Below, piece by piece: positions 54,847 to 63,083 of a stretch of 64,000 nucleotides of DNA. Under the pieces are notes generated by a model that worked only from the letters and a program-made list of their open reading frames with translations, did not search any database and had not been told where the DNA came from. Each line of letters starts with the position of its first letter. The stretch's first letter is position 1. Source of the DNA: DAOLOF01 sp964463605 (lineage in GTDB: Bacteria > Patescibacteriota > Microgenomatia > UBA1400 > PJMF01); contig CAYXBZ010000001.1 of the NCBI GenBank assembly GCA_964463605.1, positions 7,842-71,841 of the forward strand. The letters are read 5' to 3'. A program made the position numbers and the translations under genes.

Positions 54847-55302
54847 CTAGGGCGATGGTGTTATCCCAAGATTGCCCCAATCATCAGGATTTGAAATTCC
54901 TGTATCACTTGAAGGAATAAAAAACTGAGTAATCACATTTATTCCGGTAAACTCAGCAATAGTGTTAATGATGAGAAATGATAGTAGTGCTAACACTAAC
55001 CCTGAAAAAGCAAAGGTAATAGTTTTTTTTGAACTCTCCAAAGCTTGTGAATTTCCTCCAGATAAAAGCCATTTTATTGATCCAACAACCAGCATCACAA
55101 AACCAGCCAATCCAATAAAGGTAAAGCTAACCGATAGAACATTTGCCACCAGACACATTGTCCCTTGAATAGTGGCCACACCATTAACCACACAGGAGCT
55201 ATTGATGTCAGCCCAAGGCTGGGTTTGAGCATGGGCGGTGGGTGAAAAAAACAGAAAAATTGATATTAGTGAAGTAAAAAGCAGGGTTTTTTTAGCAAGC
55301 AT
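54847..55302 (-). CDS. TrbC/VirB2-like pilin-type membrane protein (paralogue 7)
   Basis: 151 residues. Signal peptide (LFTSLISIFLFFSPTAHA), a short Cys-containing loop (CVVNGVATIQGTMC) and two membrane helices around KWLLSGGNSQALESSKKTITFAFSGL. Last gene of the array on the minus strand; separated from the next by a terminator at 55387-55413, so it must have its own transcript. The GGN-S-x-K-I-x-GL linker is shared by all members of the array. Confidence 0.8.
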   Translation of the reverse strand: MLAKKTLLFTSLISIFLFFSPTAHAQTQPWADINSSCVVNGVATIQGTMCLVANVLSVSFTFIGLAGFVMLVVGSIKWLLSGGNSQALESSKKTITFAFSGLVLALLSFLIINTIAEFTGINVITQFFIPSSDTGISNPDDWGNLGITPSP

Positions 55303-55386
55303 AGTAGCTGTGTTTTTTTAATGATTGTCGCTTGCACTATTGTATCAAAACTCTTGAAAATGGTCTGTAGGCAATAAATAAGAACT

Positions 55387-55413
55387 AAAAACCCCCGCGA
55401 TAAGCGGGGGTTT
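55387..55413 (-). terminator. intrinsic terminator of the major pilin-like gene
   Basis: 10-bp stem (55389-55398/55404-55413, AAACCCCCGC/GCGGGGGTTT) with a 5-base loop; on the minus strand the G-rich arm is followed by TTTTT. Confidence 0.88.
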
Positions 55414-55439
55414 GAGTGCAATTTCTTATTTAGAATTAG

Positions 55440-55841
55440 TTAGCGATTAATTGGTCTAATGCCAGTATTAAACACTTCCTGAATTCCTCCAGAAAATCCC
55501 AATAGGCTTAAGGCAAGTTGGAGAAGGGCGTATGATGCAGCCAAAACAATTAGACCCACAATAGCAGCGGTGATCTTATTTCTTGCTTTTTCAGTTTGGC
55601 CCTTGTCACCACCAGAGGTAATCCACTCAATTCCGCCCAAAATAAGGTACATAAACACCAAAATGGCAGCGACTAACATCACTAAGTTTAAAATACTGCT
55701 TAGAAGTGTGCCAATGCTTGTAGCATAACCTCTATCTGGAATATCAACATTTCCAAGTTGGGCTAGTGCTGGGGTTGCGGCCAAAACGAAGCTTCCCACA
55801 GAAGAGCTAATACCCAATGTAATTTTCTGAATTTTATTCAT
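55440..55841 (-). CDS. TrbC/VirB2-like pilin-type protein (paralogue 6, likely major)
   Basis: 133 residues. Signal peptide (SSSVGSFVLAATPALA), short external segment, two membrane helices (LNLVMLVAAILVFMYLILGG and KITAAIVGLIVLAASYALLQL) joined by EWITSGGDKGQTEKARN, the family signature. Of the seven paralogues only this gene has a full set of strong signals: consensus promoter (55896-55925), AAAGGAGA ribosome site 6 bases before the ATG, and its own terminator. That suggests the highest expression and a role as the main pilin subunit. Confidence 0.85.
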   Translation of the reverse strand: MNKIQKITLGISSSVGSFVLAATPALAQLGNVDIPDRGYATSIGTLLSSILNLVMLVAAILVFMYLILGGIEWITSGGDKGQTEKARNKITAAIVGLIVLAASYALLQLALSLLGFSGGIQEVFNTGIRPINR

Positions 55842-55858
55842 AATTCTCCTTTAGTTGT
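55842..55858 (-). promoter_or_regulatory. Shine-Dalgarno site of the pilin-like gene
   Basis: Minus-strand AAAGGAGA followed by ATT and ATG. Strong ribosome sites are rare in this window, so the site is notable. Confidence 0.85.
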
Positions 55859-55895
55859 TAGGTTGTATTGTTTCTAGTTTATATCAAGTGAACGT

Positions 55896-55925
55896 ATTAT
55901 AGCAAGTATCTGCAAAAAAAGTCAA
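55896..55925 (-). promoter_or_regulatory. near-consensus promoter of the pilin-like gene
   Basis: Minus strand: -35 TTGACT (55920-55925), 18-base spacer, -10 TATAAT (55896-55901). Expected start near 55889, giving a leader of about 48 bases before the ATG. Confidence 0.85.
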
Positions 55926-55950
55926 AATTGAACTCTCTTGAAATGATTTT

Positions 55951-56502
55951 TTAGTAGCAAGTAATAACTCCACAGGTTCCACCTATTGGGCCTGTCCAGG
56001 ACCCACTTACGCATCGGTAGCAGGGAGAGTCATTGGTGTTATACAGTCTTCCAACAGACCCTTCGGGTGCGTATTTTCCATTCCAGCACTCACATGAACC
56101 CACCGCAGGAGGAGTTCCCCCTCCGCCATCACCACTGGTTCTTCCCGAGATAAACTCAACCGGATGACCTAAGAAAGTGTTGATTGCCATAAAGATCGCT
56201 ACCGACGCTGATAAAATTAAAATTCCTACTACTGACTGTGTTAGGCGATTCTTTGCTTTGTCAATTTTTCCACTATCGCCACCAGCAGAAATCCACTGAA
56301 TTCCCGCATATAGCAGATTAAACAAGAGGATGACGGCGGCAACGACAAATGCCATGCGCAATAAACCGCTAATAAAATTAGCTACGACAATGCCTCCATC
56401 ATCGGTGGTGTTAATTTGATCGGCGTAGGGAATATCTTGCTCTTTGGCCTCATTGATTATGTTGAAGTTGATGTCGGCGATAAGGGAAGAAATATTTTTC
56501 AT
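55951..56502 (-). CDS. TrbC/VirB2-like protein with C-terminal Cys-rich domain (paralogue 5)
   Basis: 183 residues. No clear signal peptide; an N-terminal amphipathic segment, then two membrane helices flanking QWISAGGDSGKIDKAKNRLTQS, then an external C-terminal domain of ~60 residues with six cysteines (SCECW, PCYRC, TCG, TC) after a Gly-rich linker. The Cys content recalls the Cys-rich parts of the proteins at 13310 and 14169, in reversed domain order. Same strand and close spacing as paralogue 4. Confidence 0.78.
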   Translation of the reverse strand: MKNISSLIADINFNIINEAKEQDIPYADQINTTDDGGIVVANFISGLLRMAFVVAAVILLFNLLYAGIQWISAGGDSGKIDKAKNRLTQSVVGILILSASVAIFMAINTFLGHPVEFISGRTSGDGGGGTPPAVGSCECWNGKYAPEGSVGRLYNTNDSPCYRCVSGSWTGPIGGTCGVITCY

Positions 56503-56567
56503 AGCTGATTGATGTTGGATTTTTTTTGTGGTGAGTTAAACAGTTGAAAATGTGCTTGTATTTGTGT

Positions 56568-56993
56568 TTATGTCGGTATGTGGGGCGGTCTTCCCTCTGG
56601 AATACCTGGATTATTTGTTTGTTGTTCTGTGGCCGAGGGGATAGTGATCTGTAACAAGTTAAAGTCATCTCCAAACAAAAGCGTGCTAACAAAGGCGATT
56701 ATTGCAAACGATCCCACTAGTAGGATTAGTCCTATTGTTGCCTGAGTAAAGCGAGTTTTAGCTTTTTCCACCCCCTTGCTGTCTCCGCCACTAGATAGCC
56801 ACTCGAACGCAGCCATGACATAGTAAGCCAGCACAACAACAGCACCCAAAGTAATAGCCACTCTCCACATGCGAATTGCATAGTGAAAAAATAACGAACC
56901 ATCTCTGGCTGCATCAGGATCACTGCCCAAATTATCAATTACGGGATTGGTGAGCGAGCCTTGGGCTAGAAGTGATAAATTCATAAATGACAT
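56568..56993 (-). CDS. TrbC/VirB2-like pilin-type protein (paralogue 4)
   Basis: 141 residues. N-terminal segment without an obvious cleavage site, then two membrane helices (about 35-60 and 85-108) flanking EWLSSGGDSKGVEKAKTRFTQA. The C-terminus is a short Pro-rich tail. 31 bases after paralogue 3 on the minus strand. Function by family resemblance to VirB2/TrbC pilins of type IV secretion systems. Confidence 0.78.
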   Translation of the reverse strand: MSFMNLSLLAQGSLTNPVIDNLGSDPDAARDGSLFFHYAIRMWRVAITLGAVVVLAYYVMAAFEWLSSGGDSKGVEKAKTRFTQATIGLILLVGSFAIIAFVSTLLFGDDFNLLQITIPSATEQQTNNPGIPEGRPPHIPT

Positions 56994-57024
56994 ATAAAAG
57001 AATGAGTGAGTGCTATTAAATTTT

Positions 57025-57426
57025 TTACTGTTTAGGCACCACTTTCATTAAGGTTTCTTCTAAGTTTATAAGGTCGATACCAATGATGGTGCCCACAATT
57101 CCGATGAGGGCATAGCTCATTACCATCACAATTAATCCAAGTACTCCGTGAAACATCTTTTCTCTTGCTTTTTCAACTTTTCCAGAATCACCTCCGGCAG
57201 TAATCCAACTAAATGCTGCCAAAAATGTAAAAACAATAAAAAACAGTCCACCCATAACGGTGATAATTCCAATTAAGTTGGAGAGGAAAGTTACTAATGT
57301 AATTAGAACATTGCCGCCGCCACTTCCTAACTCTTTGGGCGTGTAAATAGTGTCGGCAGGAGGCTCAAACCCATCTCCAAACTGAGCTTGCACTTGATCA
57401 ATGTTTAAATGTTTTAGAATGTTCAT
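57025..57426 (-). CDS. TrbC/VirB2-like pilin-type protein (paralogue 3)
   Basis: 133 residues. Two membrane helices (LVTFLSNLIGIITVMGGLFF and GLIVMVMSYALIGIVGTIIG) joined by SWITAGGDSGKVEKAREKMF. No signal peptide recognised. It starts 19 bases downstream of paralogue 2 and is probably co-transcribed with it. Confidence 0.78.
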   Translation of the reverse strand: MNILKHLNIDQVQAQFGDGFEPPADTIYTPKELGSGGGNVLITLVTFLSNLIGIITVMGGLFFIVFTFLAAFSWITAGGDSGKVEKAREKMFHGVLGLIVMVMSYALIGIVGTIIGIDLINLEETLMKVVPKQ

Positions 57427-57445
57427 TGTTTAACTCAAAAATTGA

Positions 57446-57904
57446 CTAACCTCCAATAGAAGTAAGCTTTGGGTTGATGATAAAGGTGGCGTCTCCAAAG
57501 ATCAACAAACCTACAATGGCAGCAATGGTATAAGAAAAGGCAACGATTGCAAGACCTATTACGCTGTTGAGCATCTTGGTAGACACCTTCTCTCCAGCGG
57601 AAGAATCTCCTGAAGAAGTGAGATAAATCCATCCTGCAAAAATAAAATTTAGCATAGTCCAGATTCCAGCAACAATTGTGATTAGGCGAATCATGTTAGA
57701 GAGAAATAAAATTATCCCAATGTCGTTATCTCCAACTTGGGCTTGCCACTTATCTACTCCTGGTGGTGGTTCAATCGTTCCCACTACCGACGGTGTGTCC
57801 GCCCAAACTGACTGAGGAAGAGCGAACCAAATAACTGTAGAAAATAAAGAAAAAACAATCTTTGTGAGCTGAGTTGTAAGTTGTTTGATGTTCGTGATTG
57901 TCAT
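57446..57904 (-). CDS. TrbC/VirB2-like pilin-type protein (paralogue 2)
   Basis: 152 residues. Signal peptide (SLFSTVIWFALPQSVWA), an external stretch, and two membrane helices around YLTSSGDSSAGEKVSTKMLNS, in which the usual G-G-D reads S-G-D. A TATAAT about 31 bases before the ATG (minus strand, near 57938) suggests a promoter here. Confidence 0.78.
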   Translation of the reverse strand: MTITNIKQLTTQLTKIVFSLFSTVIWFALPQSVWADTPSVVGTIEPPPGVDKWQAQVGDNDIGIILFLSNMIRLITIVAGIWTMLNFIFAGWIYLTSSGDSSAGEKVSTKMLNSVIGLAIVAFSYTIAAIVGLLIFGDATFIINPKLTSIGG

Positions 57905-58012
57905 GAAGTCTTTTTCTAAGAACGAATTTATTCTATTATATTTTGTCGAGTTTAGCCAATGTTGATGTCGGCAAGCTAATTAATGAATAGTTCGGCTAAA
58001 TGTGCGACAGTT

Positions 58013-58381
58013 TTATCCCCCAAGTGGTCCGCCGATAGGAATGCTCTCCATTTGGGTAACTAGCTTAATAATCTGCACAATCCAGTAAGCCGAAAACATC
58101 ACTAGAAAGCCAATTACAGCTCCAGTTGCTAAATTTTTAGCATCCTCTTTGCCTTTGTCGGAGTCTTTGAGATAGCTGAAGCCAGCGCCAATTACTAAAA
58201 AAAATATTACGATTCCAGCTAGTACAAACAGATTGCTGACAACTAAGTTAACAACAACCCCAAAGCTACCATAAGTATCAGCTACAGTTGGTTCATTTTC
58301 TAATTTAGTTAGTTTTAAATACTCGCTAAGATTTATCTGGGCTGAGGGGACTGATAGATGACCCAATAGATTGGTAAACAT
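58013..58381 (-). CDS. TrbC/VirB2-like pilin-type protein (paralogue 1)
   Basis: 122 residues, the most diverged member: the inter-helix segment reads GFSYLKDSDKGKEDAKNLATGAVIGF, lacking the GG, but the two helices (NLFVLAGIVIFFLVIGAG and GFLVMFSAYWIVQIIKLV) and the final YWIVQI match the protein at 14169 closely. An extended -10 (TG-T-TATAAT, minus strand near 58406-58411) lies upstream, so the array may be transcribed from here. Confidence 0.75.
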   Translation of the reverse strand: MFTNLLGHLSVPSAQINLSEYLKLTKLENEPTVADTYGSFGVVVNLVVSNLFVLAGIVIFFLVIGAGFSYLKDSDKGKEDAKNLATGAVIGFLVMFSAYWIVQIIKLVTQMESIPIGGPLGG

Positions 58382-58583
58382 AAGGTTTAATAGTTAGTGA
58401 AGTCATTATAACATCAAAATAACTTCAAGCCGAGAAAGGGCTTTTGAAGATTTTATCTAAGAAAATTTTGCGAAGTCGTATAAAAACCATGTTTTTTGAA
58501 ACTTCAAGGAAATAATTAAAAAGCTTTTTATATCTCAACTGTTGGCGATTTTTATCTGGCTAATTCTACACTCCAATACTCCC

Positions 58584-59240
58584 TTATTCCAAAACATCGC
58601 TCTTCATTTTTTCAGCTTCTGTTTGAAAGTAATTAGACATATTTTTCTTGTCAAAACTTCCGTTAATAATTGGATCATCTACATGCGTATCAACTTCAAA
58701 TAACCTACTAGCAAGTTGAAGTGGATCTATGTGCCAATCAAATTTGATTTTTGCTTTCATTCGCAGATCTTTAATAGCAAAGTTATATTTTTGAATAATC
58801 GAGTAAAGATCAAAATAATCTCGACCTCTTGGCTTTTGAACAATGGTGAGCAGTTTGTTGGTGGCGATGTCAACGACACTATCAACCAACAGACCATCTT
58901 TTTGTTTTGGTTGCTCCACATGCGCAAATGGATAGTAGGTGAACTCAAGTTTGAGGATGTAGTTATTTTCAAATCTCAAAAAATATAGGTTTCGATTAAA
59001 ACTAGTTTGATAATCAAATGATTCAAAATCTAGTTTTTTTTGAAGTTTTTTGAGCAAAACCAAGATGCTTTGCGGATCAAATTCTTTTTGATTGAAGAAA
59101 TCTAGATCTTCTGAATATCGATGCTGCAAGTAGTAGTGTGACAAAGCAGTTCCGCCAGAAAAGTAAAACTCTTTAGCAAGATCTGTAGTTGCAATTAGTG
59201 AAAGGGCTTTTTTTTGTTGTTTTGTTAAGATTGGCCCCAT
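58584..59240 (-). CDS. nucleotidyltransferase AbiEii-type toxin, second copy
   Basis: 218 residues with the same core as the protein at 10296: FYFSGGTALSHYYLQHRYSEDLDFF (GGTAL plus R-x-S-E-D-L-D-F) and a later RGRDYFDLYSII (D-Y-x-D-L). Sequence otherwise diverged, so the two pairs are distinct systems rather than a recent duplication. Overlaps its small upstream partner by 16 bases. It follows tRNA-His on the same strand. Confidence 0.85.
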   Translation of the reverse strand: MGPILTKQQKKALSLIATTDLAKEFYFSGGTALSHYYLQHRYSEDLDFFNQKEFDPQSILVLLKKLQKKLDFESFDYQTSFNRNLYFLRFENNYILKLEFTYYPFAHVEQPKQKDGLLVDSVVDIATNKLLTIVQKPRGRDYFDLYSIIQKYNFAIKDLRMKAKIKFDWHIDPLQLASRLFEVDTHVDDPIINGSFDKKNMSNYFQTEAEKMKSDVLE

Positions 59241-59455
59241 ACAATTTTTTTTAGATAATTTCGTTTTGCTAAATCAATCTCAAGTTGATCCCAGTATTTT
59301 TTTAGTTTTTCTAGAGAAATTTTGCTGTTATTAAGACCAAAGTTAATTTGTTGCTCTAATACAAACTTGTCATACTGAGAAGTGTCTTTTTTAAGTCGAG
59401 TGGTGTCGGTATTCCAGTTATACATGTCTGAGTATAGTATATCCGAAACAACCAT
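59225..59455 (-). CDS. small partner of second AbiEii-type protein (putative antitoxin)
   Basis: 76 residues, basic, mostly helical (FVLEQQINFGLNNSKISLEKLKKYWDQLEID). Overlaps the AbiEii-like gene by 16 bases, as in the first pair, but shares no obvious sequence with the partner at 10894. An ATG at 59425 is an alternative start, since TATACT elements lie between the two ATGs. Function inferred from context only. Confidence 0.6.
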   Translation of the reverse strand: MVVSDILYSDMYNWNTDTTRLKKDTSQYDKFVLEQQINFGLNNSKISLEKLKKYWDQLEIDLAKRNYLKKIVWGQS

Positions 59456-59514
59456 ATTTTAATAGGATTGGGGTGGCAATAATTCTTAAATTAGTTTGAA
59501 GAGTCAATCTTGTG

Positions 59515-59590
59515 GGTGGTATACCGGACTCGAACCGGCGACCTTCCCCTCCACAGGGGGACGCTCTAAACCAACTGAGCTAATACCACC
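59515..59590 (-). tRNA. tRNA-His (anticodon GTG)
   Basis: Cloverleaf on the minus strand: acceptor GTGGTAT/ATACCAC with an extra 5' G(-1) at 59590 opposite discriminator C73 at 59515, the identity pair unique to tRNA-His. D-arm GCTC..GAGC, anticodon stem TCCCC/GGGGA with loop CTGTGGA (anticodon GTG), T-arm GCCGG TTCGAGT CCGGT. The CCA end is not encoded (CAC follows). Confidence 0.96.
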
Positions 59591-59757
59591 ATTTCAAATA
59601 AGTATCCAATTCTCTCAAAAAAAACAAGATTTTTCCAGCGCAAAACACCCAATAAGCGTGGCAAGCATTCAAATTATATTAAGGCTCATCAGCGCTTATT
59701 TTATTTTTGTATTAAAGATCGTGAGTGGCGGTTCTTCTTCATGGTAGAATCAAGCTG

Positions 59758-60342
59758 ATGTCTCAAAAAAAACCAGTAATCAACTCAGCAGTGTTGGCTA
59801 ATGAAAACAAGTTGGTGAAGCAATTAAAGCAAGCTGATCCTCAGGCGGTAAAAAAGTGGTTTTTACACTATCATCAATCACTACTTCAGCTAGCAAAACA
59901 AAAAATAGCTAACACCAAAGATGCTGAAGATGTGGTTCAAGAAACAATGATAAACTGCTTGCGACAGATTCAGCTTTTTCGTCAAGATTCTAGCTTAAGA
60001 ACTTGGATGATGACCATTCTTCGTCATGAGATTGCAGATTACTATCGAAAAAAGTATGCAAAGAAAGCATTAAACACGGTACCGCTGGGTCATCACCTTC
60101 TAACTCAGCCCATTCAAGGTAGCGACCTAGTTGAAGAGCGCGTAATTCAAACTGTACAAAATACGTTAAAAAAAATGTCTAGCTATCGTAAAAAAATCTT
60201 GATGATGAAGTATGTTGACGGATTAAAGGTACGAGAAATTGCTAAAAAGTTGGGAAAAACATTCAAGTCAGTTGAAGCAGAGCTGTGGCGATCAAGAGAA
60301 TCCTTTAAGAAATTTTATTTGGAGGACGAACTAAATCAATAA
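59758..60342 (+). CDS. ECF-like sigma-70 family factor
   Basis: About 194 residues from the ATG at 59758. Region 2: AEDVVQETMINCLRQIQLF and LRTWMMTILRHEIADYYRKK; region 4: SSYRKKILMMKYVDGLKVREIAKKLGKTFKSVEAELWRSR, a helix-turn-helix. Regions 1 and 3 are absent, as in ECF factors. The next gene, 7 bases later, codes for a small membrane protein that may act as its anti-sigma partner. Confidence 0.88.
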   Translation: MSQKKPVINSAVLANENKLVKQLKQADPQAVKKWFLHYHQSLLQLAKQKIANTKDAEDVVQETMINCLRQIQLFRQDSSLRTWMMTILRHEIADYYRKKYAKKALNTVPLGHHLLTQPIQGSDLVEERVIQTVQNTLKKMSSYRKKILMMKYVDGLKVREIAKKLGKTFKSVEAELWRSRESFKKFYLEDELNQ

Positions 60343-60349
60343 TAAATTA

Positions 60350-60553
60350 ATGATAAATAAATCACTCTCAACTCAGGCGCAAGTTATTGCCAAGCTGCAA
60401 AAAGAAGCTAGTCGGCAGGCGAAGATTGAGCAGCGACATCTTCTACCAAAAGAAGTAAGTTCGGTGGCTGGGTTGATTAATCGCTATCCATGGCAAACAT
60501 TAGCCATCAGCTCATTGTTGACCACCATTATTCTTAAGACAATCATTAACTAG
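60350..60553 (+). CDS. small membrane protein after sigma factor, putative anti-sigma
   Basis: 67 residues. Basic N-terminal helix and one C-terminal membrane span (WQTLAISSLLTTIILKTII). Its place 7 bases after the sigma gene suggests a regulatory partner, but it lacks the zinc-binding anti-sigma motif. Confidence 0.55.
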   Translation: MINKSLSTQAQVIAKLQKEASRQAKIEQRHLLPKEVSSVAGLINRYPWQTLAISSLLTTIILKTIIN

Positions 60554-60648
60554 ATGGCGACCCAACAAACAGGTTGCAGACAATTAATAACAAAAAAAAC
60601 AAACCCAACCAAAGATCAGCAAAATAATAATCAAGCAACAACACAACA

Positions 60649-60969
60649 ATGATTAACTGGATCATCTCGTTTTTTTACGCTGTGGGCAGATTTGCCTTGG
60701 GGCTGTTGCTTCATCCTTATCAAACCATGCAGTTACTGGTGAGGCAAAGAATCTTTGTGTGGGTGGTGCTAACTCCAGCCATATTTTGGATAATATTACT
60801 GATAAGCAATCAGTATCTGATAGCTCCAACCCTGTCTTATTTGAAAATCTCTTGTCCCGAAATGCGTCAAGTGACATCCTTTTTTAGAATGTGGATCAGC
60901 ATTTTTACGCTTTATTGGCAGTTAATGCTATTTTATTTGTTGTTGAGGTTTTGGTCAGCACAAAATTAA
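60649..60969 (+). CDS. small two-span membrane protein, hypothetical
   Basis: 106 residues with two to three hydrophobic stretches (about 3-20, 37-55 and 83-102). It ends 20 bases before recF starts. No family recognised. Aromatic-rich and basic, with no charged cluster outside the membrane. Confidence 0.55.
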   Translation: MINWIISFFYAVGRFALGLLLHPYQTMQLLVRQRIFVWVVLTPAIFWIILLISNQYLIAPTLSYLKISCPEMRQVTSFFRMWISIFTLYWQLMLFYLLLRFWSAQN

Positions 60970-60989
60970 GCTATTCAAAAAGCCAAGAT

Positions 60990-62120
60990 ATGTTTTTACA
61001 TAAGTTGTTACTTCAGGACTTTCGGCTGTTTTCTCAGCAAATTCTTGAGTTTCAAGATCAAACAAGTTTAATAATTGCTCCCAACGCAGGCGGAAAAAGC
61101 TCAATTTTAGAAGCAATTTATTTACTTGCTTCAGGGCAAAGTTTTCGCGCCGACAAAGTGGAGGAAATGATCTCCTTTCAAGCCGATGTTGCACAGGTTA
61201 AAGCAAAGATTTATTCTCAGCAACCAAAAAACACAGCAGAAAATGATTTGTTGAGTGGTTTGGACGAACTACAGCTGGCAGTGCTTCTGACAAGAGGACA
61301 AGTTAATGGCAAGCGCACCAAAAAACAGCATTACTCGGTAAATGATAATAAAAGACTAAAAAAAGATTTTGTTGGAAATTTGTTGGCGGTTGTTTTTAGA
61401 CCAGAAGACATGCGTTTGATTGAAGGTTCTCCGTCGCGCCGCCGCGACTATTTAAACTCGTCATTACTGCTAGTAGACCGTGAGTATCAATCAGCACTTA
61501 GGCAGTATGAGCAGATCCTGCGGCGGCGCAACAAAATCTTGTCTTCAATTCAAGAAGGCACTCAGTCTCCTCAAGCTTTAACTTATTGGGACATGGGATT
61601 GATTAAGCATGGTGAAAAGCTGCAGGAGAAACGCAGAGAGTTGAGTGAGTTTATTAATAGCATTGTTGAAGCCCCACTTAAATTTAGATTTGAGTATCAG
61701 CCGTCAACCATTACTCGAGATAAACTTGAGGCTCGACGCCGCTCGGAGATTGGAGCAGGTTTTACCTTAATCGGTCCTCACAAAGATGACTTTGAGGTTC
61801 AGATTAAATTGGGGGCAAGAGGAACTGGAAAAAACTTTGTCTCATTAGATGCCTATGGTTCGCGAGGCCAAAAAAGAATGGGCGTGCTATGGCTTAAGAA
61901 AGCTGAACTAGCTTTTCTTAAGCACAAGACAAACAAGTCTCCTTTGTTGTTGCTTGACGACATTCTTTCTGAGCTGGATGACGAAAATAGACTTAGGGTG
62001 CTGCAGTTGGTTGATGGAGAGCAGACCATTATTACTACAGCCGATGAGGACTTGGTGCAAGAGATTCAGGATCAGTTTTCAAGTTTGCAGATTATCAAGC
62101 TTAAGAGTGCGTCGGATTAG
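60990..62120 (+). CDS. recF: DNA replication and repair protein RecF
   Basis: 376 residues from the ATG at 60990; an upstream start would add residues that belong to the previous frame. SMC-like ATPase that loads RecA at gaps. LLQDFRLFSQQ, Walker A APNAGGKSSILEAIYLL (G-x-x-G-x-G-K-S/T with A-G-G before K), FRPEDMRLIEGSPSRRRDYLN, signature GSRGQKR and Walker B LLLLDDILSELD. It lies far from dnaN, unlike the common dnaA-dnaN-recF order. Confidence 0.94.
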   Translation: MFLHKLLLQDFRLFSQQILEFQDQTSLIIAPNAGGKSSILEAIYLLASGQSFRADKVEEMISFQADVAQVKAKIYSQQPKNTAENDLLSGLDELQLAVLLTRGQVNGKRTKKQHYSVNDNKRLKKDFVGNLLAVVFRPEDMRLIEGSPSRRRDYLNSSLLLVDREYQSALRQYEQILRRRNKILSSIQEGTQSPQALTYWDMGLIKHGEKLQEKRRELSEFINSIVEAPLKFRFEYQPSTITRDKLEARRRSEIGAGFTLIGPHKDDFEVQIKLGARGTGKNFVSLDAYGSRGQKRMGVLWLKKAELAFLKHKTNKSPLLLLDDILSELDDENRLRVLQLVDGEQTIITTADEDLVQEIQDQFSSLQIIKLKSASD

Positions 62121-62125
62121 CTTTT

Positions 62126-63082
62126 CTAGTTTCCTGGATTGTTTTTTCTGCCTTGATTACTTAACAGACTCCAGAGTACTTGGGGAATTGTCTCCACCAA
62201 ATTGGTGGCGTTGTAAAAAGGCCCAACTTGCGAAAAAAGTTTATCTCCCGCTGCTTTATTCACAAAGCTGGCTGCTATCATGCTTGGTAAAGCCTCATTA
62301 ACTGTGTAGAGGCCAGCGAGCAATCCTGCCAAAACGTCACCAGTACCACCTTTGGTTAGACCAGCATTACCTCCTTGGATGAAATAAGTTTGTTGTTGAT
62401 AAATAATTTGGTCAACTTGGCCTTTCAATAAAATCGAGCAGCAACCAAGTTTTTGAGAAATATCCTCAAGAGATGTTGGTTTTTCTTGATTACTTATTTT
62501 TCCATCAGTGGTGTTATTAATGAGAATTTCTAGCTCTTTGTGGTGGGGGGTAATGATGCAGTTTGAGTTGAGAAGTAGGGGGTCAATCATTTGTAGGGCG
62601 CCGGCGTCGATTACCCATTTTTTTGCTTGATACTTTGCCAACAGATAGTTTGAAATTTTTTGAGTACTGTTCTCCCAGTCTTCCTTGCCTGGTGGATGTT
62701 GCAAATAAAACTCTCTTGATTGATGGTGATAATCTGAAGCTAATGGCTGTCGCTCCATCCCTGGACCAATTAAGATGCAGTCAGCTTCCCTCAAATAATT
62801 TTCCAGATCATTTCGTGAAACCACGATTCCATTCCAAAATTCTTGCTTTGCCTGACTAATCAATCGATTGTTGCTGGGAACAGATGAGTAAAAAACCATA
62901 TCAACTAATTTTGAAGCAATTTCCAAACTCCAGCGGCTGGCAGCGTGAAAAAGGTTTGATCCTCCAATAATCAAAAGCTTGCCATTTTCACCTTTGCGAG
63001 AGTTCGGCTGAGGAAGATTGAGTTGGGCAAGATAACTCAAGACTTGTTCTAGTTTGAGCGGAGCAGAGCTTCTTGGGAACAT
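62126..63082 (-). CDS. nnrD: ADP-dependent NAD(P)H-hydrate dehydratase
   Basis: 318 residues from the ATG at 63082. Repairs hydrated NADH/NADPH. Ribokinase-like YjeF C-terminal family: GKLLIIGGSNLFHAASRWSLEIA, CILIGPGMER, KWVIDAGAL, CIITPHHKELEIL and the catalytic stretch GNAGLTKGGTGDVLAGLLAG. The N-terminal epimerase domain of bifunctional Nnr proteins is absent. The start comes 1 base after the upstream gene's stop, so the two are coupled. Confidence 0.92.
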   Translation of the reverse strand: MFPRSSAPLKLEQVLSYLAQLNLPQPNSRKGENGKLLIIGGSNLFHAASRWSLEIASKLVDMVFYSSVPSNNRLISQAKQEFWNGIVVSRNDLENYLREADCILIGPGMERQPLASDYHHQSREFYLQHPPGKEDWENSTQKISNYLLAKYQAKKWVIDAGALQMIDPLLLNSNCIITPHHKELEILINNTTDGKISNQEKPTSLEDISQKLGCCSILLKGQVDQIIYQQQTYFIQGGNAGLTKGGTGDVLAGLLAGLYTVNEALPSMIAASFVNKAAGDKLFSQVGPFYNATNLVETIPQVLWSLLSNQGRKNNPGN

Positions 63083-63083
63083 G

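Noticed and set aside
59518..59747. Plus-strand reading frame across the tRNA gene
   Set aside because: It reads through the antisense of a well-folded tRNA-His and has no coding features.
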